64,000 bases of DNA from Rostratula benghalensis (GCA_013399305.1 VXAI01000197.1:849237-913236), one strand, 5' to 3'; shown: positions 48,101 through 63,100, numbered from the stretch's first letter. Numbers and translations are program-made. The notes: generated by a model not told the origin, from the sequence alone.

Positions 48101-51100
48101 GATTAAACTAAAAATTATTTAATAGCCTGTAATAGATGAGGTATTCAGGGACAAGAAGAACAATATGACATATTTTGGGACAACAATTTTCTGTTGAAGA
48201 CATCCTGAAATAGAATTTATAAACATTAATAAGTTCTCCCCTCAGCCTTCTCTTCTCCAGGCTAGAGTCCCAGCCCTCTCAGCCTTTTCTCATAAGGGAA
48301 ATGCTCCAGTCCCTTAATGATCTTTGTTGCCCTATGTTGGACTCTCTCCAGTAGTTCCCTCTCTCTCGAATTGTGGAGCCCAGAACTGGATGCAGTATTC
48401 CAGTTGTAGGCTCACCAGTGCAGAGTAGAGGGGGTGAATGGCCTTCCTCGACCTACCACCCACACTGGCAGCACAGCCCTCTGGAGTGTCAGCCAGCCCT
48501 CCCAGTCTGCTCTCATCAGCAACTTTGCTCTGGATATACTATCCCCTTGCCCAGGTCATTGATGAATATGTTGAATAAGACAGTACCAAGTATTGACCCT
48601 TGGGGGACACCACTGGTTGCAGGCCTCCAACTTGACCCTGCTCCATCAATTACAACCCTCTGAGTCCTGACACACAGCCAGTTCTCAATCCACTTCACTG
48701 CCCCCTCATCTAGTCCACACTTCCTCAGTTTCCTAATGAGGATGTTATGGGAGACAGTGTCAAAAGTCAAGGTAGATGACATATTCTGCTCTGGCCTCAT
48801 CCAGCCATCCAGTTATAACATCACAGAAGGCTATTGGATTGGTCAAGCATGATTTACCTTTGGTAAACCCATGTTGACCACTTCCAGTAACTTCCTGTTT
48901 TTCAAACTCCATGTTTGGAGAGGACATCCAGAACATGTCGTTCCATTACCTTCCCAGGGTTGGAGGTGAGACTAACTGGGTTCCCTGGGTCCTTCCTGCC
49001 CTTCTTGAAGACCGGAGAGACAGTTGCTTTCTTCCAGTTCTCAGGCACCTCTCCTGTTCTCCATGACCTTTCAAAGATGATAGACACTTGCCCCACGATA
49101 ACATCTGCCAGTTCTCTCAGCGCTTGCAGGTGCATCCCATCAGGGCAGATGGACTTATGGATGTCTAGTTTGTGATCTCTAACCCAGTCCTCTTCTACAG
49201 AGGGGAAATCTTCCTCTCTCCAGACTTTCCCCCTTGTCTCTAGGGTCTGGGATTCATGAGGAACAGCTTTAGCAGTGAAGACCAAAGCAAAGAAGGCATT
49301 CAGTAGCTCCGCCTTCTCTGTGTCTTCCACCACTAAGGCGCCTACCTCATTCATCTGTGGGCTTGAATTTTCCCTAGTCTTCCTTTTTCTAATGAACCTC
49401 TTCTTCTTATCTTTCATTGTAGTGGCCAAGTTCAGTTTGGCTTGAGCATTGGTCCTTCTAATTTCCACTCTGCATAGCTTCACTACATCTTGGTATGGCT
49501 CATAAGTTGCCACCACCCTTTTCCAAAAACCGTAAACTTTCCATTTATTCATGAGGTCCAGCCAAAACTCTCTAGTTAGCCAGGCTGGTCTTCTTCCCCA
49601 TTAGCTTGTTTTATGGAACCTGGGGATAACCTTCACCTCTGCTTTTAAGAGTTCCTCCTTGAAGTATGACCAGTGATCGTGGGAATACATGCCCTTCAGT
49701 ATTGTATCCCAAGGGACACTCTCAACCATGTTGCTAAAGAGATCAAAGTCTGTCCTTCAGAAGTCCAAGGTGGCAGTTCTGGTGGTTCCCCACCTTGCTT
49801 CTCCAAGAATTGAAAGCATGATTTCATATCACTCTGCCCAACATGATTTGGAATGGTACTTCTCTGGGAAGAGAGCAGACTTATGTTATGGTGTCTGCCC
49901 AAGTTGATTCTTTATACTGAAAAAGAGAAAAAAAAGCAGCACCTTCCAGAACATGGAGTTTTGAGGGGTTTAAAGTTTTTTCTCCAAAATTGAATTCATG
50001 CAGCAGGTAACATGATATCAGTCTTTCAATTACTGTGGATAGAAAGCTGGAGATTAGTGATTTCCAAAGTGCCCATTATGTGATAAATTTTTTTACTGGC
50101 CATAAAGTTAGATTGACTACAGTGAAAGTGGAATTTTAACAAAAATAAACTGAGCACGTTGTCATGGGAAGAAAGTATTGAAAGTGGACAAGAACCAAAA
50201 GGGCTTGAACTGATGAACATGAAGGCTTTGCTTTTTCCAATTACTCATTTCTCTTCTGGCTAAATCCACATTTTCTCCTCCTACTTGTCTATAAAATTTC
50301 AGAGCAGTAAGGACAGCTGAAAGAAAAGTTTCCCTTTGCATTATCTTTCTTCTGTTCCCAAATTTAGTTTTAATTTTTTTAGGAGCAAAATGTTTTTAGA
50401 AATACCACCTGTAATTATAAAAGCTGTAATGGTTTTATAATGCTGTTTTCCCCCACATTCCTCCCATGTAGGGTTTTTTTTTCCCCCTTTCTATGACAGA
50501 TCTTGATTTCATTCACATGAATTTAACCAAGCCTGCACCTGGCAAAAGCAAAATCCATTTCAAGAGTGTTAATTCTTAAAGGGCCTTTTAACAGTGGGAG
50601 GTACTGAAAATGTTGCACAAAGAAACTGCAGCCATGCACCTTTAAAACTGTTTTGTTACTGTGATTGCGCTCTCTCTGAAATACTACTTCAAACCCTGGG
50701 AAGTAAATTTTGAATAATGACAAATTCTGGAGGCAATCCTAAAATATGTGGGGTTTTTTTTTTTCCTTCTACAGTTTAAGAAAAGCCCACTATTAGTACA
50801 AATAACAAAAATATAAACCTATTTGCATTTGGCTTTATTTTGTACTTTATGTTTTTACTTTTCTGACGCTTCACTGTTAATTTAACTTGTAGTTTTTACG
50901 TGTTAAGAAGGAAGACCATTCATACATTACATGAACAAAAAAAAGATTGGAAATCTCCATCGTGACCACAGCAAGGATAAAGTTAGATTATCAGAAACTT
51001 CTTTACAAATACTGAACTTTCTACATTTGGGTTGTTGCTTAGTGGGTAAAAGTTTTTATGACATAACACGAAGTGATGCAACTGTGTGCTGTGAGCTCAG

Positions 51101-54100
51101 CTTAGTTTCAAGTGGTGTTTATGCAAAAAGCTGTGGCAGCCAAGCTGTGAGCTGTTCCCCTGCACGGGGTGGGGGTTATCTGGAGAGTTGCTCTGGGCCT
51201 GTATAAATGCTAAAAATATGAAGTGTATCTGTCAAGAAAACTCACATGCAACTACATTTGGGAGGCTTATTTAAAAATAACTTTTTGGTCCTCTTTATCT
51301 AAGCACTTTGTGTACACTACTCATGTTATAGTCAATTCACAAAAATAGCTCTAAATACCTTTAACACTCACGTTGCAAGGACAGCAGGAGTTTCCCATAC
51401 CAGCTTATGCTGGTACACCCTCCTCCCCAGATGTTTTCTATTCTGTTTCCTTCATTGTTAGATCTCCACCGTGGAAGATATATTGATGCATATAATGTCA
51501 ATAAAAAAGTAGGATGTACATGCTAGTGAAGCTCTGCTATTTTTTCTGGAAGTCCTGAGCTGCCTTTGGCATTATGAGGCTGCTGCTTATTTAACTGAGT
51601 GGCTACAGAAACTCTCTACTTGAAACCATGTCATGGTTTGGATGTATTTTACAAAATCCATGGTTATAAACAAACAATAAAAAGTATGTTTGAAATATGA
51701 TCTTCTAGTTACTCCCTGTGAAGCAGGGTCACATCCCCTAAAATGCTGAAGATTTGAAGTAAAAAAAAGTAAGTAAAAAAAAAAAGTAAATATGAGAATG
51801 ATGCTGAAGTTGCTGAATTCTGCAATTGTGACACCATTTTATTGTAATTAACCGTACTAATTTTATTGGAAAATGTAATATTAACTAATATTTCTCTGTG
51901 ATATTATGTAGTTCATGGAATTGTCTCTGTGGTTTTGAATCTGCAGGTAAATAAACATCCATCTCTTTCTCTGGAAACTCAGCTATTATATAGTTTGAAA
52001 TTTTATATCTATACAATACGAACTGATCTTAGAAAACAAAATTCACTAGGGAAGGGAGAATTTGTTTCTTATTGAACTTTCGTACTGTGAATGCTGTTTT
52101 AAATACATGAATAGGCACACTGTTTAGACAAACAGCTAAAAAAAATTTGAAATCAGTAATTATCAGGTTTAGGCCTGACTAACTAAATTACTACTCACTG
52201 AAGGTATAAGTAATTATCATTCAATCTTGGATGGCAATCAATGTTCGGGTTGTTCAGAGTACAGAGCCATTCACATGTTATTAGTAGGAAATAGAGAAAA
52301 AAAGATCTCAGGTTTAATCTCTGGATGGAAGAGGAAATGGCTCATTAGAGGTAAATTAGAAGCCATTCACTTTGGTATTTTTGTGTCTCTTGTGCTATTA
52401 TAGTCATAGCTCACTACATATAGGTGAGACTTAGGGTGAAAAAATGAATGGTGTTCAAGCTTAAAAAATTGTAACATTTGCAAATGTTTCTTTTAGACTG
52501 AGAACAAAACAAAGTGAAGCAAAGCAAAGGAGACTGCCATGTATTCCAAATAGATGATATTTAGTATAGTAAACACAAAATAAACCTCTTAGAAAGTACT
52601 GTTACAAACACCTCTATGCCAAAAACACAGAAAAGAATAGCAGATAAAAAGATTCTGAAGTCAGAAACTGCTTTTTTTACCTAATGAATCTACAGAACTA
52701 ACTGTAAGGGGAGATGTAAATTTTCTTGATATGGATCATAAAAGCATGAAGTGTTACGCTAACTATAGTAGTATCTGTAGGTACGTAACAAACTTGTTCA
52801 AAGAATTAAGAGCTGTCAAGTCTCATTCTTCAGAGGAAAAGAGTGATTGCAGTCTGATATAAGGGGAGAAAGCACAGCAGTAAACAATAGTACTTTGGGT
52901 GTTTGTCCTATATATCTAGGAAATATCTACAATAGTTGTAAATTCAGATATAGATTCTAATCCAGATTCTTGGATTAGAGAGAAATATTATTCCCTCAAT
53001 TATATGCCTGTACTCTGACATAACTTCTGTAAAAGTTGCAACAAAGCTGAAATAATCTTCAAGGTCAAATATAGCTGAGCAATAGTCTAATCTTTTTTTT
53101 CTAGCAGACAAATACAGTTTGTATACAGGATTGTGTTTATGAAATTGGATGTTGAATTTTATTTCCTGTTTTAGATTTTCTGATTGTATACACATATTCT
53201 ACTTCAAGTTAGTTCAAGGGTTTCTCAAATGCACAGGAAGTAGATTTTAAACGTCTTTAAAGTAGATTACTTCTACTAGAAGTTTGTAAAATTTGTTCAT
53301 ACAGAACATAACTATGTAAACAACACTGTTTCTCTGTAAAGAAGTGTTTTTATATCATCCATCATCTGATGCAACTTTCACCACTCCTTTTCCTGCAAAA
53401 CTAGAAACCTCATCATATGGGGAGTTGTGGAGGCCCCATCCCTGGAAGTGTTCAAGGCCAGGTTAGATAGGGCTTTGAGCAACCTGTTCTAGTGGAAGGT
53501 GGCTCATGGCAGAGGAGTTGGAACTCCATGATATTTAAGGTCCCTTCCTACCCAAACCATTTTATGATTCTATGAAGCTGATGTAACTAGAAGTGGTGAT
53601 AGTTGACATATGTGATATTATGATATTGTAGTGTTAGAGCACCAAGTGTCATGTTATATTGAACTCTACGCACAGGATCTGTGGTATATCAGGAGGCTAT
53701 GGCTCCACTGGTGGAGCAAAGAAGTTGAGTGATTGCATGGGAAGGGAAATCTGACAGCACAGGAGCCTGGGGCAGGGCTCCACAGGATGCCTCATATCTC
53801 AGTAGGTTTAGCACCTAGTAAATTTGGTAGCTGGTGAAACTGATAACATTGGGAATCCTGATATTGTTAAGTTGGTAGTTGGTAAACTGGACCAAGATAT
53901 GGTCCTTTGCCTGCTCAGGCTTAATATCAGTGGTTCAGGAATGAGTCTTAGCACCACCCTCACATTTTGAGTTGCTTTAATTCATGTTCCTATGTCAAGT
54001 TGATTTTATAGGGTTTATTGTGCTCATGTATTTGATCAGGAGAGAATAATAAGCATTGCATGAAGACAGTTTCTCTGAGTCTGCTAATGTTAAAATCTGG

Positions 54101-57100
54101 TAAACTAGTGATGTGAATAAGACAACGTGGGTAAACCCACGGAGCTTTGTCAGTGGTTTCCGTTTTCAGCCAGGCACATCCTTTGAATGACTTCTGCTCT
54201 TTATCTGATTTATCTTAAAGTATATTAAAAGGACCCTGGCTCATTGTCCTATCACCAGGAAGCTGCATTTTATTATAATTGCTGATACACATACCTTTGC
54301 CTTTTAGGTAGCAATGTTTTTGCTGCAGTTGGGCAGAGCCACTTTCTTGTTAACAGAACCAGTGATAAGCGCAATGACAACAGGAGCAGCTACACACGTT
54401 GTGACTTCACAAGTGAAGTATCTGCTGGGAATGAAAATGCCATATATATCAGGACCACTGGGATTTTTTCATGTGAGTTCAGTAACAGAGATGGTTTATT
54501 CCAGCAGTTAACATCATCTTTACTAAAACTACTCTATTTGGCTATATATGTGTAAGAAATTTGTTATGCGTGCATGTGAATGAGTGGAAGATGTAACACC
54601 AAAGAGTCCATCTTGCTTGGTCTGTTTGTAAAAACAGGTTATGAAAACCTAATGAAGAATTAGCAGGAATCGGTCTTATTTTTAAAGGATACAGTAATCA
54701 ATTTTAAATATGTGTATTACACCATCAGTAATTCCATTCATTAGGCTAAGAAATTACACACTTGTACAGGGAGGTTAACTCTTTCTGGAGCAGCAAGTGG
54801 GAAGGATATATCATGGTATATTCAACATATATATTTCTATATGTATTTGCTTCATATTTTGCTGAATGAAACCTGATCATCATTGCGGTAAGAGAGACAT
54901 GATGCATGATTTCTGAATCTCCTATGCAAAAATTACCCTAGGTATGTTACTTAATGCATTATGGCATTATGTTACTTTGCCATAAACACAGCAACTATAT
55001 GTCTTTAAGGTAAGTTTTATAAAACATATACAGGTTTTCATACAGTATCATGGTTATTCCCTTTGGAAAGCAGATTTTGTTGCTTGAAACCTTAAAGGTT
55101 AAAGATGTAAAATCTTACACCGTAAAATATATGAGAACACATTCGTTCAGGTAGTTTATCCAGCAATTTAGGTGCTGTGAGCACAATCTCTTGGCAGAAG
55201 CATTAGTATTACAGTAGTATCTGTTAAAATTATATTTTGCTCATAATAAAATTTTATTTACTTGCTGATATGTTTACATTGCACTGATAGCAATTAATGA
55301 GTTGATTACCAGACAAAATGAGATTTCATCTAGTTAACCACTAAATTAGGACACCTTATTTAAAAGCACTGACAATATTTTCTTGCACCGCTCTAACCTT
55401 TATTTTTTCATATTGACCTCATTAATGTTTATAAATATGTAAAGGGTGAGTATCAGGAGGATGGAGCCAGACTCTTCTCAGTGACAGCCTATGATAGGAA
55501 AAGGGGCAATGGGTACAAGTTGGAACACAAGAGGTTCCACTTATGAGGAAAAACTTCTTCACAGTGAGGGTGATGGAACACTGGAACGGGCTGCCCCGAG
55601 AGGTTGTGGAATCTCCTTCTCTGGAGACATTCAAAACCCACCTGGACGCGTTCCTGAGTGACCTGACGTAGGTGTTCCTGCTGTGGCAGGGGGATTGGAC
55701 TGGATGATCTTTCAAGGTCCCTTCCAATCCCTGATATTCTGTGATTCTGTGATATTACTTTGGGAAATTTGTTAATATGAACTTTGTGATAAGATGCTGT
55801 TGCTTTTGAGAATCTTATTTATTTTTTTTTAAATAAATTTGATAATGTTTTGTATGGATAATTCATTGGTAATTTTTTTACAGGAACAATTTATTAATGA
55901 GAATCAGGGTCATGTAATAAACACAAAGAATTTATTTTGCAAGTACATAACTAAAAGTTTCATAGCCTTTTTTATGAACAGTCTCTTGGCCTGTGAGACT
56001 ATTACAAGTGATTCATCATATGTTAAAGTATATTTTTAATTCTTTAAAACCCTTTTTGTAAATATTACTTAATTTAAAATGTAACTAACCTCTTTCTCAT
56101 GGTGTTTCCATGGAGACTATACTTACATATAGGAATATTGTCATCTTGCAGAGACAACTGACGTTAAGTACCACAGCCAAGACATAATCAAAACATACAT
56201 TATGAGCAATAATAAAGAACAGCAGTGATAGGAAGAAGTATTTCCACATTGGTGTGCTGATGATATCATAAATGAGGTCATTCAAATGCTTTGAAAGAAA
56301 TCTATTCCCTTATCCCCAGTATTTTTTAATGTATCTGAAAAAAGTTCTTTGACCTTCACTTCACTTTTGAAATCAAACCTTTTTGAACATTTTCCAAAGA
56401 AAAAATTTGTTGATTTTTTTAAGGTTATGAATTTCTCTGTAGAATTGTGTGAAAACGAATGAACAAACAAGAAATCATCTGTATGACTTGAAAGAATAAT
56501 AAAAAATCTCCTTACTTAGAAAGGACAGTTTGACCATACAGGAATTTTATAAGGTTTCTGGTATCTGTTTAGACCTGTGGCCTAGTTTAAGAAAGTCCAA
56601 TATCTCTGTCAGAGGTGCTAGATTTAAATTTTAACAAACTTTTTTTTCTTTTTCTATGGTGGTGGTTTTATGTGAAAACTATACCAATTAGATATATGTT
56701 AGTGTGCATACGTAACTAGAGAGTGAAAGGCAAATTTGGCACGTCTCTCTCCTTTCTCCAAAATCTCGAAACCCAGAAACTGGTATTTTTGCTCTAAGTT
56801 GTTTGGTTTTTTTTTGTTTTTTTTTTCTCCACTCCAAAACACCTCCCACTCACAAAGCTGATTGCTTTGCCTTGGGCAGCCTTTGGGTTGGCAAAGCAAG
56901 AATAAGAATGTTTAATAAAGTGTGATAGGAGAGTTGAAAGTAAATCAAGCCAGTGAAATGGATTCTTTATAGCAAGTGAGATCATGATTAAATATGTAAA
57001 AATGAACTTTATATGGAGAACAAATCTACTACACTGGCATTGAGCCTATGGGACTTCCATGTTTACACATAGTTCATGTAATTTATTAAAGTTAATTTTC

Positions 57101-60100
57101 TCTGTACATGGTTTGTAACACTGCAAATGAGCTGAACATTGATTGGTATTTTACAAACGGGAAAAAGGAATGTGAAAAAAAGAAATGGTGAGGGAAAACT
57201 ACATGTGAGATCTGATTTTACAAGGGACAAGAAAGTGCCATCAAGATTTACATAGTATCTGAAAACAGAAATATCTGTATTTGCCCTATATTCATGTGTA
57301 GCTGTATTTATTCTTCCACGAGTTTCTGTGAAAGTGCAGCACTGCAAAATGTACTGCTGCAATGTAACAAACCTATCTTGCAAAACACAGTCTTTTCTGG
57401 TGTTGCAGAAGTTTTCAAGTTTATTGTAAAATCCTTGTGGTTGTGCTGCAATTAGCCGAAAAAACCTTTGTGTTCCCACTATCAGTCCTTTTTAATTTTT
57501 GTATGCCTTTGTCTGCCAGTTTATTCCTATATAGTTCACAATAGTTGCCTGTACATTTTCCCACTGTGTTGTATTTGTCTAGCAAACACCAGAATGAAAC
57601 ATTTTTGAATATGCAATAAGGTCGTCTATTGTTAAACTGTATAAAGTGTTTTAGCTAATGTGTTCCTTTAATGCTATTGTTTGCTTCAAGCTCTATGCTA
57701 ATTTTCAAACTAATCTTTTAGGTTTTCATGTGTACATTAAAAAGAAAAAAAAAAAAGAACCAATGCAGAAGATTTCATTATTACATCAGAGTACACGTTC
57801 TTTGTACAATATAAACAATTACAGTGTTCTTTACTACCCTATGAAACTATGTGAAAGTGTAGCCAAACTCAAAGTCATTAATTTCCCACGAGGATAGGGA
57901 CGTTCAGTATGAATGTTAGAATATTATTTTTTACACCTATGTGCAAATTTACATCTATTGCTAAAATGTCCATTGGTTCCTCATAATATTGCCAGCTCAT
58001 TTCCATTAAAAATCTTTACACAAAACTAGCACTAAAATTAAAAAGCAAGGGCAAACAGCTCAATTAATATATTATTGCTGATTTGTAAATTTTTATTAAT
58101 TATATGACACAAAAAATTGCCTTGTACATTGCAATATCAGACTAAATTCTGCTAAAAATTTTCTAGATTATTTCAGAAAGTGTATCATCAAAATATGTAA
58201 AATACTGAATTCATAATGATGTTTGTGATGAAAACATCTATAAATATTTCTTTTGAATCAGATGCCAGTGCTACTACAAGATTACATTTAGGATTTATGT
58301 GTTCACCTCAGGTGACTACAGTAACTGACTGGACAGAATAACACGTGAACTGTGTAGTACAGAGCAATAGCTATAGTATATGTTAACCATGCTTATGTTA
58401 GGAGCCTCATGCTCTTTTTTTTCTGAAAAGCCTGTGAGTGGTTTGCAAAATGGTCTCCTGGCTTTTCCGGTTATATCATAAAATAGGTGGGTTTTGGTTT
58501 TCAGAGAATGGTTACCAAGGAACCGACTAGTTGACGGAAGTTCTGAACTCTGGTGTAGTAACTAATCTAATATTTATGTACTACTGCCAGAATTATTCCA
58601 GTGTACTACAGACACTTTGGGGCTAGGACTGTTGTTGGACTTGTATGAGCTATAATGCATTGGCAATCCCATTTTTTTAATTTACTGGCTGATGTAAACT
58701 ACGTGCTGAAGGGTATGATTTAAAGAGAAAACGTAAAGAACACATAGGGCAATTCTTATGAAGTGTTTGTTGCAAAGTCTGAAAAAGCTATGACAAAGGT
58801 CTACAAGATTTGGCTAAGTATTTTAAAAATTAAATGGAAACTTCTGTTTTATATTTATAAATAAAATTATAAATATATAATTTTATATATTTATAAAGAA
58901 ACACAGAAATTCTAAAAGCTTATGCGTATTTTTTGTAATCTTTCATTAAGATTATATTTATTCCCACAACCTCATGTCTCACCTTGTCTAGGAAATTAAA
59001 TTCAACAACGTAAATACAGCAAACATTAACACTTCAAGAGACACCATTCATGTCAAAATAAGTCCACATCTCTTTGACTTCCACAATCAGGAATGAATTT
59101 CTTCCCTGCTCTTACCACTTCACCTTAGAACTAGCTCAGCCTTTGGTGAGTTTGTGGGCACAGTTTACAATACAGTTTCCCAGGTTGTCTTCTTTTGTCC
59201 TACTTAACCACAGCTTCTACTTTGGCACTATGCCAAGTCCTGTGCTCTTTTAAAAATACATTCTTGGAAAATTATGATTACAGAGACTTGTCCCAAGCCA
59301 CCCAAAACACAATCCACATTGTCCAATTATAGTGGGGCGACATGTGGTTAAAAACTGTGGCTTTGCTACCATTCTTCAGATTTATGACATACATAGTTCA
59401 TATTATTTAACAAGTATCAACTTGTTTAAAATGTTTTCCTTTGTTCTGAGAAATGTTTGTGCTGGGTTAAATTTTCCTCTTTATGAGGAATTTATGAAAA
59501 ATTTTGTCTTTCATTTTCCCCTGCAACCATTTTAGAGGGTTTTATAAATTATTTCTGAATTTTAATTTATTTGTTCCCCTACAGATTATAAAAAATATTC
59601 TTAGGAAGGGTGAGAGGAAAAATCAGGAAGTTATTAGTAATTTATTCATTCTTTAAAATGAACATAATCTCTTCAAGGAATGACAGAATCAGAATAGTGG
59701 AAAAAAATTGTATCATCATATTGACTACATTTCTACTGGAACAGGGTTCTTTCCTAAGATAAGTTTCCTGGTACGTTTTCCTCTCCAATATAAATATATG
59801 TACTTAAGCTCCAAACTGTCAAACCTGATTATCACTATAGATGTATTTCAGAATGGGTCCTCTGTGGCAGGAAATTATTAAGCTTTATTTTGACAAAAGT
59901 ACAAGTGTCATTTTTCATTTATTTTAGTGGTTGTCTTAGTTATTGCCAGAGAAAAAAACCTTTTTTTCTTTTAAAAATAGTATTATTTCAAGCCTCAGTT
60001 ACTTGATTTTATTATCCTTAAGATTGTGGTTTAAAAAAGTTACTTGCGATGCAGTCTAAATCTACATCTTAAATTTTAACTTCTGTTCTCTATTTGGTTT

Positions 60101-63100
60101 ACATTTCAGGCTACATAATAATTCCCAGAATATAAATGCAAAGTTCAAGGGACTGAGCCTACCTTGTTTTTTATCCCACAGCTTTAGTAAGCATGTGTAT
60201 TACATCCATTTTCATGCCTCTTTTTTTCTGCAGGCAACGAACTGCTACTTTTATTCATGAGGCCTGAAAATAACTTGTGAATAGGGATCTGAGTATTTCT
60301 TTGTTTATTGGGACAGAAGTTTCCTCTAACTTTCTTCAGCCCTTCTAACCATTCCAGTAAACTTGCAAATTTTTTTCATTACTTTCTGTTAATCTGTTAT
60401 TATACTGATTTAGGCCTCATTTTCTGGCTCCTCAAATTCAGAAATCATAGTTCACTGATAACTGTGTCATCCGTGCTGGTGTGAAGACAACAACACTGTT
60501 CCGAATCTGCTACTTAACGCATCACATTCTTCATCAGCGACCCCTGTTACACATCACTGTTGGTCATTCTATTACTATTCTGTATTTCTATTCCACATGT
60601 TCCTTATATTCAGCACCATATTTCCTTTCTTCATCATATACTATATTGTTCTAACCACCTCTTACAGCATGTCGCACTACACCTTAACCTTTGAAAAGCT
60701 GAGGGCCTCCCATTTGCTGCTCCATAGCTCTGCTCCAGTCTCTTCTTTCTCTCTTAGCACTGCACTCTGTCCCTCATTTGCAGCGATGTCTCCATTCCCC
60801 AACATCCCAAAACCTGCTGCAGCAGAACTTTTAATTTTGTGGTCCCATGTGCCCCAACCCTCGCAATTCCTGCACCTTGCTGTGGAGTTTACCCTGGAAA
60901 GCACTTGCCACCGATGTGTGAATCATCCCTTCCTCCCCTACTCTCTTTTAACTTCTTGCTTTGCAGCTTTTAACTTGTAAATTTATGCTCGGAAAAGAAA
61001 CATGACTTAGTAGATAATATTTGTTATTTAACTCGCGTATGTATGCACGCACAGCTTGACAGCTAATTTGTGTGTGCAGCATCTGGACCTGACCCAAGTG
61101 TGCTCCATGGAGCACTGTTTGTGTAATGGGCAGGAGCAACCAACAGGGAGAGTGAGTGTGCCTTGCAGAAGCTATAGTTACTCTGGAAAAGTAAGTGGAT
61201 GGATCCCCTCGTGCACTTGAGAAGGTGCCCAGAAGAAGATGATCTTCTGGGAAGATTGCTATTGCTTCTCTTTCCATCCAGTCACTCTTGCATTTTTTTT
61301 CTCTTTTCATTCTTGCTTTCTCTCTTTTTCTTTCCCTCTCCTTTCTATCTTTAAAAAATTTTCTTCTGAAGTAACTTTTATTATTAGAGTTGATGGATGT
61401 TATGAGCTATGGACACTGAAAAGAAATCTTTGTGCGTGTAGGATTCTCTCAACATTTTTGTGCAACACTCATGTATCTTACTGAATTTAATGAGACTGAA
61501 TAAGAAAAAGTTATATACCACATTTACTGGAATTTCCTTTCTTGTTTCTACCTATTGAAATTTGTAAATTCATATATACAAATATTCACTGCATTTTTTT
61601 GAGTTTTCAAAAGTCCATAGTATTTTAGCAATAATAAATTGATGGTTTTTCTTCCTTGCAAAATCTTAAGGGTAGGCCAGTTTGGCGGATGACTCAGCTT
61701 CTGCAGAATTTATTCAGCTCTCACAGGTTATTTGAGATGTTTGAGGCTATGTAAAATATGCCATAGCATGTGACCCAAAATGATACCTGTTTTGACCTGT
61801 GATTGTTGTTCACTGTAGATTTATGCCTACGTATTTGAGAATATCAGATCAGTTCAGTTGGAGGCTTTACTTCTCTCCTTGCTAAGCATTGTGGTGCTGG
61901 TTCTTGTTAAAGAACTGAATGAGAAATTTCAGAGAAACATGAAAGTTGTTCTTCCCATCGATCTAGTTTTGGTAAGTACAAAATCAAACATCAGACGTTT
62001 TGCTTCACAAATTTTCGTTGAACCACTAATCTGCTGCAGTTTGCCGTGTTGTCTGTAGTTACCCACAGACACACCTGCCACTTATTAAATGGAGAGCTAA
62101 TTTTCATGGCTGGATGTTAAATGTAAGGACAGGAAATAATTTGGCTGAATAATTAAGAAAGAAGCAACATACGTTCTTAATTTGTATAACATTTTTCATG
62201 TGTTTACTACTTTTTACATAATCACAAGAACATGAAACCTAGAATGCTAAAGTGTAAGAAGTTTGAAATAGAGAATGAAAGGTTACAGGCATATTGTAAC
62301 TCCAGGTGAGTCTTATGCTGGTTGTTGTGGCTTAGATGTTCCTTCTTATTTATCTACCACAAAGTAAAAATACCTAAACTATTGCTTTCTGTAATTTTAC
62401 TTACAGTTTTACTTTCACGTGGTTTATGCTAAATTGAAATTAGCTGTTGCATTGTAAATCTCCACTTTAAGGATTAAACTATAGTCAAATAGCCAGCACC
62501 AGGACAGAAGATTTCTGATTTTCTTCAGACCTCTAAAAGAAAACTAAAAAAATAAAGATACGTGCAGGTACTTAGGTGCTTTTCAGAGTGGATCATCACA
62601 CTCTTCTTTTGCTGGAAGAAGTTATTTAGAAAAGAATAATTTTTGGGGGGTAAAATTCTGGAAAAAAAATAGGTAGTGCGAAGATCTGTTTCTGTGTTGC
62701 CTTTTAACAATACTGGATAAAATGTGCTAGCAAATTGAGGATCACGGACTGGAACCTGTGGCTCTTCCATTGGGATTTGTGTGTCCATCTGATAAAAAGT
62801 ATAAGAATTGAGTGTGAAACTCATCAGGGCTAAATTTTCCACTCCCTCAGCCACATTTATACCTGCAGGAAAATAAATATAAGAGGTAACTACACCTTCT
62901 GCTGCGTTGTGTGCCAAAGCTGACACTTCCAATCTAGATTAGATGTGCTCAGAGAACATTTGCTGAATGAGAGCACTCAGGAATACCTAAATTACAAAAT
63001 ATTTTAAGGTGCCCATGCGAATGGCAGCAGTCTGGGGCACATGCTGCACAAAGGCAGACTGGACAACGATTGACACATGCCTGAGGCTTTGCAGTGACTT

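Larger units (their letters stand above)
48215..49905 (-). mobile_element. CR1 retrotransposon, ~1.7 kb with EN/RT remnants, 3' end missing
   Basis: Longest transposon piece in the window, on the minus strand. Reading from 49905 down: the end of the endonuclease region (translated TATLDF and [11 protein letters not shown], near 49780 and 49590), the linker in a 216-codon open frame at 48902-49552, then RT with [10 protein letters not shown] and LFNIFINDL (48516-48800). A shortened stretch then jumps into the 3' non-coding region (ctggagaagagaaggctgag on the minus strand, near 48260). The RT active-site region is deleted or broken, so the element is dead. The 3' terminal ~300 bases usual for CR1 are absent: homology stops at 48215-48230. 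Confidence 0.95.
46412..54307 (+). other. SLC26A7: SLC26A7 intron (7.9 kb)
   Basis: Holds a long minus-strand CR1 (48215-49905) and a short CR1 tail (53415-53577). The remaining sequence is AT-rich, without recognised exons or RNA genes. A GC-richer patch around 47240-47470 is unassigned. Confidence 0.75.
54473..61818 (+). other. SLC26A7: SLC26A7 intron (7.3 kb)
   Basis: Contains a CR1 tail (55413-55755), an AT-rich imperfect palindrome (58850-58897), and a C/T-rich stretch at about 60540-60990 that I cannot classify. No other exon was recognised. Confidence 0.75.
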
